This document shows, piece by piece, positions 36,398 through 44,855 of a DNA stretch of 64,000 nucleotides (position 1 is its first letter; every line of letters starts with the position of its first letter). Made by a program: the position numbers and the translations under genes. Source of the stretch: Rhizohabitans arisaemae (GTDB lineage Bacteria; Actinomycetota; Actinomycetes; Streptosporangiales; Streptosporangiaceae); NCBI RefSeq assembly GCF_025996515.1, contig NZ_BLRH01000035.1:806001-870000 (forward strand). The letters run 5' to 3'. The notes under the pieces are model-generated. The model did no database searches. It was not told where the DNA came from and saw only the letters and a list, made by a program, of their open reading frames with translations.

Positions 36398-37936
36398 ATG
36401 GACTTTGCGTTGGTGGAACGTGAGCTTTCCACGTTGGTCAAACCCGGCGACCCCGGGATGGCGTTCGGCGTCTACCGGGACGGCGCCGCGGTGTTCACCG
36501 CCGCTCAGGGCGTCGCCTGCGCGGAGTTCGGCGTCCCGATCGACGCCCGGACCCGCTTCGACATCGCCTCGTCGAGCAAGCAGTTCACCGCGGCGTGCGT
36601 CCTGCTGCTGGCCAGGGACGGGGCTTTCGGCCTCGACGACGACGTCCGCACCCTAATCCCCGGGCTGAGCCTTGCGGTCCCGGTCACCGTACGGCAGCTC
36701 CTCCAGCACACCGGCGGCCTGCCCGAGTGGTACGCGCTGACACCGCTCAGCGGGCTCGCGTTCACCGAGATGACCGAGGAGCGGCTGCTCCGGCAGCTCA
36801 AGGGGATCCGCCGGACCAACTTTCCGCCCGGTACCGACTTCTCCTACTCCAACACCGGCTACGTCCTCGCCGCCGTCCTGGTCCGCGAGGTCACCGGGAA
36901 GTCACTCGCCGCGTTCGCCGATGAACGAATCTTCAAGCCGCTCGGCATGGACGACACCGTGTTCCGGGACGACCCGTCCGTACCGCTGCCCCGGATGGCG
37001 TACGGCTACGCCACCGACTCCGGCGAACCCCGCCGCGCCGACACGATGGAGGCCGCGGTCGGCGACGGCGGGGTGGTGACGAGCGTGCGCGACCTCGCCC
37101 CCTGGTTCGGCTTCCTCGCCGACGGCCGGGTGCTCGGCGTCGACCTGCGGGACGCGCTCGTCGAGCAGGCGGTGCTCGACGACGGGACGGTCCTGCCGTA
37201 CGCGTTCGGCGTCTACCACGGCGAGGTGGCGGGGCAGGCGTGCTTCGGGCACGGCGGCAAGATGCACGGGTACACCTGCGACCTGCTCTTCTTCCCGGCC
37301 GCCGGACTGGGCGTGGCCCTGCTCACCAACCAGACCGCCGTCAACCCCTCCCAGGCGGGCGAGCACCTCGTACACCTGCTGCTGGGTGCGCCGCCGGCCG
37401 CGGTTTCGCCCGCCGGGACGACCCCCGGAGGCGAGGTTCCGGTCGGGCACTGGCACGACCCGGCCACCGACGAGGTGTTCACCGTGACCACGGCGGAGGA
37501 CGGGGGGATGGACGTCTACTGGCACGGGATAACCCTGAGGTTCACCGAGGGGACGGACGGCGACTGGCACGGCACCGGCCCCGCCTCCGGGACACGGCTC
37601 GCCGCGGAGGGCGGCCGGCTCACGTTTCACCCGCTGATCAGATCCCGGAGGCCGACCGTGCTGGTCCCGTGCCGGGCACCGGACCCCGCGCCGATGCCGG
37701 ACGCCGTCTACCTCAGCGAGGAGCTGGGCGTGCTCGCCACGGTCGCCGGCGGCACGCTTCACGTCGGGCTCTCGCTCCGCCTGCCGATCGAGCCGGGGCC
37801 CGCGGGGGCGTGGCGGGCGGGGCCGTACACGCTGCGCCTGGACTCCGGGGACCTGCTGGTCAGCGGAGGCGGGCTGCGCGGATTCCGCCTTACCGGACAG
37901 CCGGCGGGCACCCGGGCGATCGGTGTCCCGCGTTGA
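36398..37936 (+). CDS. Beta-lactamase-fold serine hydrolase (class C/CubicO/D-aminopeptidase type)
   Basis: This 512-residue protein has a beta-lactamase/transpeptidase domain, residues 1-340: S-x-x-K at 58-61 (IASSSKQFT), Y-S-N at 150-152, and GHGGK near 285 in place of KTG. The C-terminal part (about 350-512) is beta-rich and resembles the DUF3471/lipocalin-like domain of D-aminopeptidases and CubicO proteins. There is no signal peptide, so it is probably cytosolic. A D-aminoacylase-like gene lies 113 bp downstream, which suggests a D-amino-acid peptide role. Confidence 0.85.
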   Translation: MDFALVERELSTLVKPGDPGMAFGVYRDGAAVFTAAQGVACAEFGVPIDARTRFDIASSSKQFTAACVLLLARDGAFGLDDDVRTLIPGLSLAVPVTVRQLLQHTGGLPEWYALTPLSGLAFTEMTEERLLRQLKGIRRTNFPPGTDFSYSNTGYVLAAVLVREVTGKSLAAFADERIFKPLGMDDTVFRDDPSVPLPRMAYGYATDSGEPRRADTMEAAVGDGGVVTSVRDLAPWFGFLADGRVLGVDLRDALVEQAVLDDGTVLPYAFGVYHGEVAGQACFGHGGKMHGYTCDLLFFPAAGLGVALLTNQTAVNPSQAGEHLVHLLLGAPPAAVSPAGTTPGGEVPVGHWHDPATDEVFTVTTAEDGGMDVYWHGITLRFTEGTDGDWHGTGPASGTRLAAEGGRLTFHPLIRSRRPTVLVPCRAPDPAPMPDAVYLSEELGVLATVAGGTLHVGLSLRLPIEPGPAGAWRAGPYTLRLDSGDLLVSGGGLRGFRLTGQPAGTRAIGVPR

Positions 37937-38049
37937 TTGTGCGCGGGGACGAGACGGCGGCCTCCGGCTTTGGCCGCTCCGTCAGTGATTCCCGGCCACC
38001 CGGCCGCCTAGGGTCCGGCTAGATCCGTCTGTGGGAAGGAAAACCGTCC

Positions 38050-39591
38050 ATGCATGACCTGCTGCTCAGCCGAGGCACCGTCCACGACGGGTTCGGGGGG
38101 CCCGCCGCGGACGCCGACGTCGCGATCACCGGAGGCCGGGTGGTCGCCGTCGGACGGGACCTCGGCCGGGCACGCAGGACGATCGACGTGGCGGGGCTGA
38201 TCGTCGCGCCCGGCTTCGTCGACCCGCACAGCCACTCCGACGCCGTGCCCTTCCTCGACGACCCTCAGCCCTTCAAGCTCCACCAGGGCGTCACCACCGA
38301 GATCGTCGGAAACTGCGGTTTCTCCTGCGGACCCGTGGACCCGGAGAACCCCGGCTTCGCCGAGATCGTCACCGACCGGGTGTTCCCCACCTTCGGCGAC
38401 TACCTGGATGCGGCCGAGGACGCCGGGCTCAGCAACAACCTCGTCCCGCTCGTCGGGCACAACACCCTGCGGCTCGCCGCGGGCGGGATGGACGGCACGC
38501 TCACCCCCGAGGCACTGCGGCGCATGTGCGAGCTGGCCGGGCAGGCGTTCGAGCAGGGGGCGGCCGGGTTCTCCAGCGGGCTGGAGTACGTCCCCGGGGC
38601 GTACGACGGCACCGCCGAGCTCATCGCGCTCGCCCTGGTCGCCAAGCGGTGGAACCTCCCGTACACCACCCACATGCGCAGTGAGAGCGAAGGGCTCGCC
38701 GACGCGCTCGACGAGGCGTTCACCGTCGCCTCCCGGGCCGGGATCCGCCTCCAGCTCTCCCACGCCAAGGCGTCCGGCCGGGCCGTGCACGGAGCTTCGG
38801 CGATGTACCTGGAGAAGCTGGCCCAGGCACGCCGGTCGGGTCTGGACGTACGCGCTGACCTCTACCCCTATCGGGCGTTCGGCACCGGCCTGGTCGCGGT
38901 GCTCCCGCCCATCGCCTGCGAGGGCGGGGAGGAGGCGCTGCGGGCGCGCCTGGCGGACCCGGAGCGGCGGGCGGCCCTGCGCCGGTTCGCCGAGGACCCG
39001 GACACCGGCACCGGGGTCGGTTTCTGGCGCGAACTCCACCCCGACGACGTGCAGATCCTCAACCACTCCGACCCGGCCATCGCCGGGAAGCGCCTGGCGG
39101 ACCTGGGCGGGGACCCCTGGGACGCCCTCTGCGACCTGGTCCGGCGGGACCCCCAGGCCGACGGCGTCTTCCACACCATGCACGAGGACGACGTGCTCGC
39201 GTTCATGGCGGATCCGCTGATCTCCATCGGCTCCGACAGCGGTGTGCCCGTCGGACCCAATCATCCGCGGACATACGGCACCTTCCCTGTCTTCCTCGGG
39301 GACTACGTCCGGGATCGGAACGTCGTCCCGATGCCCGAGGCGATCCGCAAGGTCAGCTCGGCCGTGGCGGTTCAGTTCGGGCTCACCGACCGGGGCTGGC
39401 TGGGTCCCGGCGCGGTCGCCGACCTCTGCCTCTTCGACCCGGAGACCATCGGTCACGCCGGCACCTACGAGAACCCCGCCGTCCGCCCCACCGGGGTCCG
39501 GCACGTCTTCCTCGCCGGTCACGAGGTGATCGCCGAAGGCGAGTTCACCGGGGGCCGGCACGGTCGGATGCTCCGGCGGGGCACCTTGTGA
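38050..39591 (+). CDS. N-acyl-D-amino-acid deacylase (amidohydrolase superfamily)
   Basis: This 513-residue protein has a beta-sandwich start, then the metal motif GFVDPHSHSD, TTEIVGNCGFSC (Cys metal ligand typical of D-aminoacylases), TTHMRSES, LQLSHAKASG (metal His), and SIGSDSGVP (catalytic Asp). It removes acyl groups from N-acyl-D-amino acids. The preceding serine hydrolase of the D-aminopeptidase type makes a joint D-amino-acid salvage role plausible. A GGAAGG ribosome site lies upstream of the ATG. Confidence 0.9.
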   Translation: MHDLLLSRGTVHDGFGGPAADADVAITGGRVVAVGRDLGRARRTIDVAGLIVAPGFVDPHSHSDAVPFLDDPQPFKLHQGVTTEIVGNCGFSCGPVDPENPGFAEIVTDRVFPTFGDYLDAAEDAGLSNNLVPLVGHNTLRLAAGGMDGTLTPEALRRMCELAGQAFEQGAAGFSSGLEYVPGAYDGTAELIALALVAKRWNLPYTTHMRSESEGLADALDEAFTVASRAGIRLQLSHAKASGRAVHGASAMYLEKLAQARRSGLDVRADLYPYRAFGTGLVAVLPPIACEGGEEALRARLADPERRAALRRFAEDPDTGTGVGFWRELHPDDVQILNHSDPAIAGKRLADLGGDPWDALCDLVRRDPQADGVFHTMHEDDVLAFMADPLISIGSDSGVPVGPNHPRTYGTFPVFLGDYVRDRNVVPMPEAIRKVSSAVAVQFGLTDRGWLGPGAVADLCLFDPETIGHAGTYENPAVRPTGVRHVFLAGHEVIAEGEFTGGRHGRMLRRGTL

Positions 39592-39646
39592 CCGCCGGCG
39601 GCCGGGTCGCCCTCGGCACCCGGTCGTGTCCGACCCGGAGGAGCCC

Positions 39647-39730
39647 GTGAAGGACCTCCAAGACACAGTCCTCCAAGACACGGTCCTTGAAGGCGCGGTG
39701 CCGCGGACCTGGCGCTCCGGCTTCGGCTGA
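39647..39730 (+). CDS. Possible small ORF (27 codons) with pentapeptide repeat
   Basis: GTG at 39647 is preceded by GGAGGAG at good spacing and opens a 27-codon frame. It contains a 15-bp tandem repeat (CCTCCAAGACACAGT, CCTCCAAGACACGGT, CCTTGAAGGCGCGGT) encoding DLQDT/VLQDT/VLEGA-like repeats. It lies between the deacylase and an acetyltransferase. It could be a leader peptide, or a chance frame over a repeat. No known family. Confidence 0.25.
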   Translation: MKDLQDTVLQDTVLEGAVPRTWRSGFG

Positions 39731-39809
39731 GCGGGCCCACAAAGCCGGAAGGGTGAAGTTGAGCCTTCACGCCAAGGCGGCGGGGCTTTCCCGGCGGGAT
39801 GCTGGAAGC

Positions 39810-40595
39810 ATGGTCGAACTCCTCACCTCGGCTTCCGCCGGGGTCCGCATCGTCACCCTGCACGGCACCCCGGATCTGGCGCGGGCGGCCCGGCTCCTGC
39901 GCCGGGTCTGGCAGGCCGGGCCCGGGGACGATCCACCCCTCGCGCTGGACGTGATGTGCGCCCTCGCCCACACCGGCGGATACATCGGCGGCGCCTACCT
40001 CGACGGTGAGCTCGCCGGGGTCGCGGCGGGCTTCCTCGCCGAGGGGGCCGGCCTCCACTCCCACGTGGCGGGGGTGGTTCCCGAAGCCCAGGGGCGCGGT
40101 GTCGGCAAGGCGCTCAAGGCCCATCAGCGGGCCTGGGCCGCCGAGCGGGGCCTGACCGGTGTCTCCTGGACCTTCGACCCCCTGGTTCGCCGGAACGCCT
40201 ACTTCAACCTCAACCGGCTGGGCGCGACCGCCGACGCCTACCTCCCCGACTTCTACGGGCCGATGTCCGACGGCATCAACGACGGCGACGTCTCCGACCG
40301 GCTCTTCGTCACCTGGCCGATCGACGCCGGGCCGATCGACGTCGAGGACGGGTTCGCCGCGGCCGTACCGATCCTGGACGAGACGGGAGCCGTACGCGAC
40401 GCCGGGAGCGCGCCGCGCCTGCGCTGCCCGACCCCGCCCGACGTCGAGCGGCTGCGCCGGGACGACCCCGCGGCGGCGCGGCGCTGGCGGGCCGCGCTCG
40501 GCACCGCGCTCGGCGGGGCACTCGCCGACGGCTATCGGATCACCGGGTTCACCAAGTCCGGCTGGTACCTCCTGGAGCGCGACGACGCCCGCTGA
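39810..40595 (+). CDS. GNAT-like acetyltransferase, COG3375 type
   Basis: This 261-residue protein has an acetyl-CoA motif HVAGVVPEAQGRGVGKALKAHQR followed by SWTFDPLVRRNAYFNLNRLGA and YGPMSDGINDGDVSDRLFVTW, which match the COG3375 group. The function is unproven. ATG 39810 is chosen because residues upstream in the longer frame are unlike the family. The C-terminal third is Arg/Ala-rich. Confidence 0.8.
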   Translation: MVELLTSASAGVRIVTLHGTPDLARAARLLRRVWQAGPGDDPPLALDVMCALAHTGGYIGGAYLDGELAGVAAGFLAEGAGLHSHVAGVVPEAQGRGVGKALKAHQRAWAAERGLTGVSWTFDPLVRRNAYFNLNRLGATADAYLPDFYGPMSDGINDGDVSDRLFVTWPIDAGPIDVEDGFAAAVPILDETGAVRDAGSAPRLRCPTPPDVERLRRDDPAAARRWRAALGTALGGALADGYRITGFTKSGWYLLERDDAR

Positions 40596-40923
40596 AGGTA
40601 TCCGGTGGTCCTCAACCCAAGGTGGCGGGAGCAGAGCCCCCGCGCGGACGGGCGTCCTTGCGGCCCCGGCCGGGGAAGAAGACGAGTCCGACGTCGAGTC
40701 CGGCCCGGACCGGCTGCTCGACGAAGTCGAAGCGCCGCTCCGGCGAAGCTGAGGGCAACGGGGTCCGGGAGGAGAAGTTCCCCGCGGAAGAGCGGGCGGT
40801 CCCGTGCCGCCGGTTCCGGCCTCGGCTCGTCCCGCTCCCCTCCCGGCCGATCAGGGGGTACGGCCGCCGGCGGTCGGGTCGGGGCCGCAGGCCGTACCGG
40901 ATCTTCGTTTGCCGTGCGGACGG
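40596..40923. other. Intergenic region with GTACGG inverted repeat
   Basis: About 330 bp between convergent genes. GGTACGGCCGCCGG (40857-40870) and CCGCAGGCCGTACC (40884-40897) form one of the dispersed inverted repeats and could terminate transcription from either side. Near 40620-40760 a short minus-strand frame with an Arg/Gly/Pro-rich end (FFPGRGRKDARPRGG) has no clear start; I do not call it. Confidence 0.5.
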
Positions 40924-41649
40924 TCAGGCGTGGCGGGTGCGGGCGCGGCGCTTGGCGGCGTCCTCGCGCTCCAGCCACCACTCCACCAGGAGCAGGGTGA
41001 CCGTCCAGCCAAGCCAGCCGCCGATGGTCGCGACGGTCGTGCGGAGCGTCGCCTCGTCGGGGATGTGATCGGCGAGCGCGACGACGGCCAGGACGACGAA
41101 GATCCGGTTGGCGATGATCGCGTAGGTAAGCGCGAAACTGCGGAGCATCCACCGGCGGTGGTCGACGAACCGGCGCTGCCTGGCCATCCGGAATCCGGCC
41201 ACGGTGCAGCCGAGCCACAGCAGGGCGAGCATCACGCTGCTGACCGCCACCGCCGGGCCGTGCGGGGTGGCCGCGCCGATGACCAGCCCGGTCAGGCCGC
41301 CGGGGACGACCGCGGCGACGTAGATCCGGCCGGTCCACCGGTGGACCTTGGGGTAACGCCGCCGGAACCACGTCCAGACCTGGAAGAAGCAGGCGACCAT
41401 CGCGATGGATCCGGTGACGACGTGGATCACCACCAGCGGATAGTGGGCGGGGAACCCCTCCGGCTCCATCACCCGGGACAGGGAGGGGTCGCCGGTGAGA
41501 TACGGCGGGAGGGAGAAGCCGATGAACGAGAGGGTCAGCAGACCCAGGGGCGCGATCCACGGCCGCTTCCACCAGGGTCTGCGGGAGAGGCCCGGTCCTG
41601 CAGGCCCGGAGGCGGACTGCGGTGAAGGGGTCCCCGTAGCGGTTGTCAT
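40924..41649 (-). CDS. DUF2306 family membrane protein
   Basis: This 241-residue protein has about six hydrophobic helices. The block HVVTGSIAMVACFFQVW, then RRYPKVHRWTGRIYV and RRFVDHRRWMLRSFALTYAIIANRI are typical of DUF2306 proteins, whose conserved His residues suggest haem or metal binding (function unknown). ATG 41649 has GGAG seven bases upstream. A TGTA-N5-TACA dyad (41681-41693) lies about 30 bp upstream of the start and may be an operator. Confidence 0.8.
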   Translation of the reverse strand: MTTATGTPSPQSASGPAGPGLSRRPWWKRPWIAPLGLLTLSFIGFSLPPYLTGDPSLSRVMEPEGFPAHYPLVVIHVVTGSIAMVACFFQVWTWFRRRYPKVHRWTGRIYVAAVVPGGLTGLVIGAATPHGPAVAVSSVMLALLWLGCTVAGFRMARQRRFVDHRRWMLRSFALTYAIIANRIFVVLAVVALADHIPDEATLRTTVATIGGWLGWTVTLLLVEWWLEREDAAKRRARTRHA

Positions 41650-41761
41650 GAGAAAACTCCGATCATGCCGAAGCTATTGGTGTATGACGTACACTCGGGG
41701 GGTGGTTGCGGTGGGGCGCTCCGAGCGTCCGGTCGATCCAGATAATGGTTCCATCGCGCGG

Positions 41762-42210
41762 CCAGGCCGGACGTCACTCTGGCTCCGTACTCCGGCTATC
41801 ACCCAGGAGGAGTACGACAAGCTCAGCAAGGTCGCGCCGGTGGTCGCCTACCCGGAGAAGCCGTGGGCGCTGCCCTGGCAGGACCAGCTCACCGTCGTCG
41901 GCAAGGCACTCGGGCTCTCGGCCCAGGCGGAGCAGCTGCGCGCCAAGACCGACGCCCACATCGCCTCGCTGGCCGCCGCGAACCCGGCGCTCAAGGGCAA
42001 GTCCTTCGTGTACGCGGCGACGAACCAGGCCGACCAGCTCAACGTGTTCCGCGCCGACGACCCGCGGGTGGCGCTCCTGGTCCAGCTGGGCATGACCGTC
42101 AGCCCGAGCGTGGCCGAGCTCGACGCCGACCCCAAGGCCGGGTCGTACTTCTACCCCCTCAGCTTCGAGAACGCAAGCAAGATGCGGTGATGCAGGGCCT
42201 GGTCCGCAAC
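41762..42210 (+). pseudogene. Decayed duplicate of the siderophore-binding protein gene fused to a permease fragment
   Basis: From about 41776 to 42170 the DNA is nearly identical to 46664-47057 inside the intact binding-protein gene, with a one-base insertion near 41791 (CCGGCTATC against CCGGTATC) that shifts the frame and a single substitution near 41936. At about 42184 it jumps to a 27-base segment identical to 47592-47618 in the downstream permease gene. There is no signal peptide or C-terminus. It is a truncated, internally deleted copy of a siderophore operon. Confidence 0.85.
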
Positions 42211-42360
42211 TTCCAGCCGGCCTATCGGCTCCCCGGCCGCGACCCACGTGCGCTCTCGGCGCGCGTTCGGAGCGGTTCATTCCACTCGTCTTGGCCGGTG
42301 GCGGTGAGGATGCCGGTTACGGGCGACGCCGCTGCCGGCGGGACTCCCCGATGTTCACGA

Positions 42361-44220
42361 TCACCCTCCGTCGAGCGATCGGCGGATGTGGTGGGCGGCG
42401 GACTTCGCCCACCGGTTCACTTCGTACCGGTCACCGGCGAGCGCGTCCAGTACGGGCAGCGCCGCCTCGGCCGCGGCGCCCATCTCCCGCAGTCGGCGGA
42501 TCGCGGTCTGGCAGCGGTTGCGCGTCGAAGCCTCCTCGCCGACCCCCTCCAGCAGCGCCGGAACCGTGGCGCGGGCGTCACCGGCGATCAGCCAGAGGGC
42601 CCACGCCACCTCGTCCCGGATCGGTGCCGCGCGCCCGTCGTCCAAGAGCGCCCGCAGGACGGGCTCGGCCTTGTGGGCGGCGGGTCCGAGTCCGCCCAGC
42701 CGTCGGCACGCCTGGGTTCCGGCCCAGGTCCCCCCGGCATGGGTGAACCCGTCAGGCCCGCCGGCGGCGAGCGGCAGATCGCCGAGGACGGCGGTGAGCA
42801 GGGCCGTCGTCTCCTCGACCGGGTGTCCGAGCCTGGTCAGCGCGTCGATGGGGGCGAGCCGCCAGGTAAGCGGCGCACCGGCGGCCAGCGCGCGCAGCGC
42901 GGCGACCGTCTCCGGGCCGGCCGCGCGCGGTCCGAGGTGCCCCACGGCCTCGCACACCTTGCCGGTGACACTTCGCCGGACGTTGTTCGGCCGTTCCCCG
43001 CCGAATCCGGTGAGCAGTGCGGTGAACTCGGGAAGGGCGCAGGCCTTGGGGCCTGAGGGCCAGGGCAGGATCCCGTCGAGGATCGCGCCGATCTCGGCGA
43101 GGTCGGCCGGGTCGGCGAGCCGCGCCCGTACCGCGGGCATCAGCGTTTCGGCGAACCGGCCGACGCGGGGGAGGAGCGCGGAGGTCTCGGCGTCGACGGG
43201 CCGGGTGAGCAGCCGGAGCACTCCGGGGACGCACCGCTCGTCGCCGCCGTCCACAAGGGCCTCCAGCGCGAGGGGAGTGAGGCGGGGGTCCTCCAGCGTG
43301 GCGGCGACCAGGTCGGCGTACCGGGTGGATTCGGGGTCCTCGGCGTCCCGCAGCCAGCGGCCGATGTGGCGGAGCGCGGCCTCGCGTACGTCGGGATGGG
43401 CATGGGTGAGCAGGTCGCCCAGGACGGGGCCGAGTCGCCGTCCGAGCCGCGGATTGTGGCGGTGGATCCGCTCCGAGGCCATCGAACAGAAGGTGTGGGC
43501 CCAGCCCGCGTCGCATTCCCCGGCTTTCACCAGCGCGAGGAGCCGGGCGATCCAGCGGCTCGCGGCGTGCGGGACCTGCCACAGGCTCGCACCGACGGAC
43601 GAGGGGAGGTCGTCCCACTCGGGGTCGGTCCACGGCAGCAGGGACAGCGCCGCCGCGACCTCGGGGTCCAGGAAGAGAGTGAGCGCGTCCACCAGGTCGT
43701 CGGACAGGTCCGCCCCCGTCTCGTCGGCGATCTCGCCGGTCTGCTTGTAGCGCGGCCCCGGGAGTGCCATCGCCAGCGAGAACGCCGCGCCGAAGCGGAC
43801 GGCGGCCGGGAAGCCGGGGGCCGTGCATCCCGTCAGGAACGGGCGGTGCCCGGGGAACCGGCCGAGCGCGACGAGCAGGGCGATCCGGGTGGCCGGGTCG
43901 GGCTCGGTCCCCACCCGGGCACGCAGCGCGGCGGGCAGGCGCCCGTCCTGGGTCGCGTAGCAGAGCACGAACGCCGTCATCCGCCGAATCTCCAGGTCGG
44001 CGTGGTCCAGCCGGGCCAGGAGCACGTCGGTGTCGGGGCTTCCGGCGGTCACCACCCGCTCGGCCCACTCCTCCCGGGCCCAGTCGGGCTCGTCGCTTGG
44101 AGTGTAGGTCAGGCCGAGGTCCTCGGTAAGCGCGTTCATCACCCGGTCGCACCGGCCGCCGGGCTCGGTCAGCAAGGAGGAGTTGAAGTCGAGCACCACG
44201 GCCTGCCAGTCGACGTCCAT
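42361..44220 (-). CDS. HEAT-repeat protein of unknown function
   Basis: A 619-residue, entirely helical protein made of HEAT-like repeats (for example LLARLDHADLEIRRMTAFVL, PDPATRIALLVALGRFPG, AHPDVREAALRHIGRWL, DPRLTPLALEALVDGGDE, AAPIRDEVAWALWLIAGDAR, STRNRCQTAIRRLREMG). No catalytic motif or membrane segment. Such scaffolds bind proteins or nucleic acids. Divergent from the sigma-factor gene, 140 bp apart. Similar large HEAT proteins occur as lone genes in actinobacteria. Confidence 0.75.
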   Translation of the reverse strand: MDVDWQAVVLDFNSSLLTEPGGRCDRVMNALTEDLGLTYTPSDEPDWAREEWAERVVTAGSPDTDVLLARLDHADLEIRRMTAFVLCYATQDGRLPAALRARVGTEPDPATRIALLVALGRFPGHRPFLTGCTAPGFPAAVRFGAAFSLAMALPGPRYKQTGEIADETGADLSDDLVDALTLFLDPEVAAALSLLPWTDPEWDDLPSSVGASLWQVPHAASRWIARLLALVKAGECDAGWAHTFCSMASERIHRHNPRLGRRLGPVLGDLLTHAHPDVREAALRHIGRWLRDAEDPESTRYADLVAATLEDPRLTPLALEALVDGGDERCVPGVLRLLTRPVDAETSALLPRVGRFAETLMPAVRARLADPADLAEIGAILDGILPWPSGPKACALPEFTALLTGFGGERPNNVRRSVTGKVCEAVGHLGPRAAGPETVAALRALAAGAPLTWRLAPIDALTRLGHPVEETTALLTAVLGDLPLAAGGPDGFTHAGGTWAGTQACRRLGGLGPAAHKAEPVLRALLDDGRAAPIRDEVAWALWLIAGDARATVPALLEGVGEEASTRNRCQTAIRRLREMGAAAEAALPVLDALAGDRYEVNRWAKSAAHHIRRSLDGG

Positions 44221-44360
44221 CGGCTCACTATCGGCGCTCCACGGATCACCCGTCTACGGAAATTTCTGGCGTTGAGCGGATCGATACGATTCCGTCCAGC
44301 CTGTGGGGGTGCAGCATTTTGCGGCTGCCGCGTGTCCTTGGGAGCAAGGAGGCGCGCTGA

Positions 44361-44855
44361 ATGGCCAACACTGATCTAGGCGGGTTCGAGGACTTCCTCG
44401 TACGGCGATTACCCGCGCTGTATCGCTTCGCCCTGACGCTGACCGGCAATCCGCACGACGCGGAGGAGCTGGTGCAGGAGGCGTTGACCCGTACCGGTGC
44501 CGCGTGGTGGCGTGTTCGGCGCAAAGACGACCCGGAAGGGTACGTGCGGACCACCATGGCCCGGATCATGGTGAACCGATGGCGGCGCCCGCGGCGCGAG
44601 CGGCTGGTCGCCGAGGTACCGGAGTACGCCGGCGCCGACCACGAGATGGAAAGGGTCGTCCAGGACGCCGGGGTTGCCTCGCTCCTGGCCCGCCTCCCGC
44701 CCCGGATGCGCGTGATCCTTGCCCTCCGCTACGTGGAGGAGCTCGGCGACACCCAGATCGCCGAGATGCTCGGCTGCACCACCAGCACGGTACGGAGCCA
44801 GGCGTCCCGCGCGCTGGCCAAGCTGCGAACGGTCCAGGAGATGGAGAAGGCATGA
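44361..44855 (+). CDS. SigE-family (ECF-like) RNA polymerase sigma factor
   Basis: A 164-residue protein with region 2 (LPALYRFALTLTGNPHDAEELVQEALTRT, then PEGYVRTTMARIMVNRWRR) and region 4 (LLARLPPRMRVILALRYVEELGDTQIAEMLGCTTSTVRSQASRALAKL). This is the short SigE-family form common in actinomycetes. The ATG at 44361 has GGAGG upstream. It overlaps the next gene by four bases, which encodes a probable membrane anti-sigma partner. Confidence 0.92.
   Translation: MANTDLGGFEDFLVRRLPALYRFALTLTGNPHDAEELVQEALTRTGAAWWRVRRKDDPEGYVRTTMARIMVNRWRRPRRERLVAEVPEYAGADHEMERVVQDAGVASLLARLPPRMRVILALRYVEELGDTQIAEMLGCTTSTVRSQASRALAKLRTVQEMEKA

Noticed and set aside
40600-40780. Short minus-strand frame with a basic GRGRKDARPRGG end
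   Set aside because: No start codon with a ribosome site and no domain could be identified, so it is not called a gene.
41495-42190. 231-codon plus frame ending in the duplicated binding-protein piece
   Set aside because: Its first half is antisense to DUF2306 and its second half is the decayed duplicate; it is annotated as a pseudogene instead.
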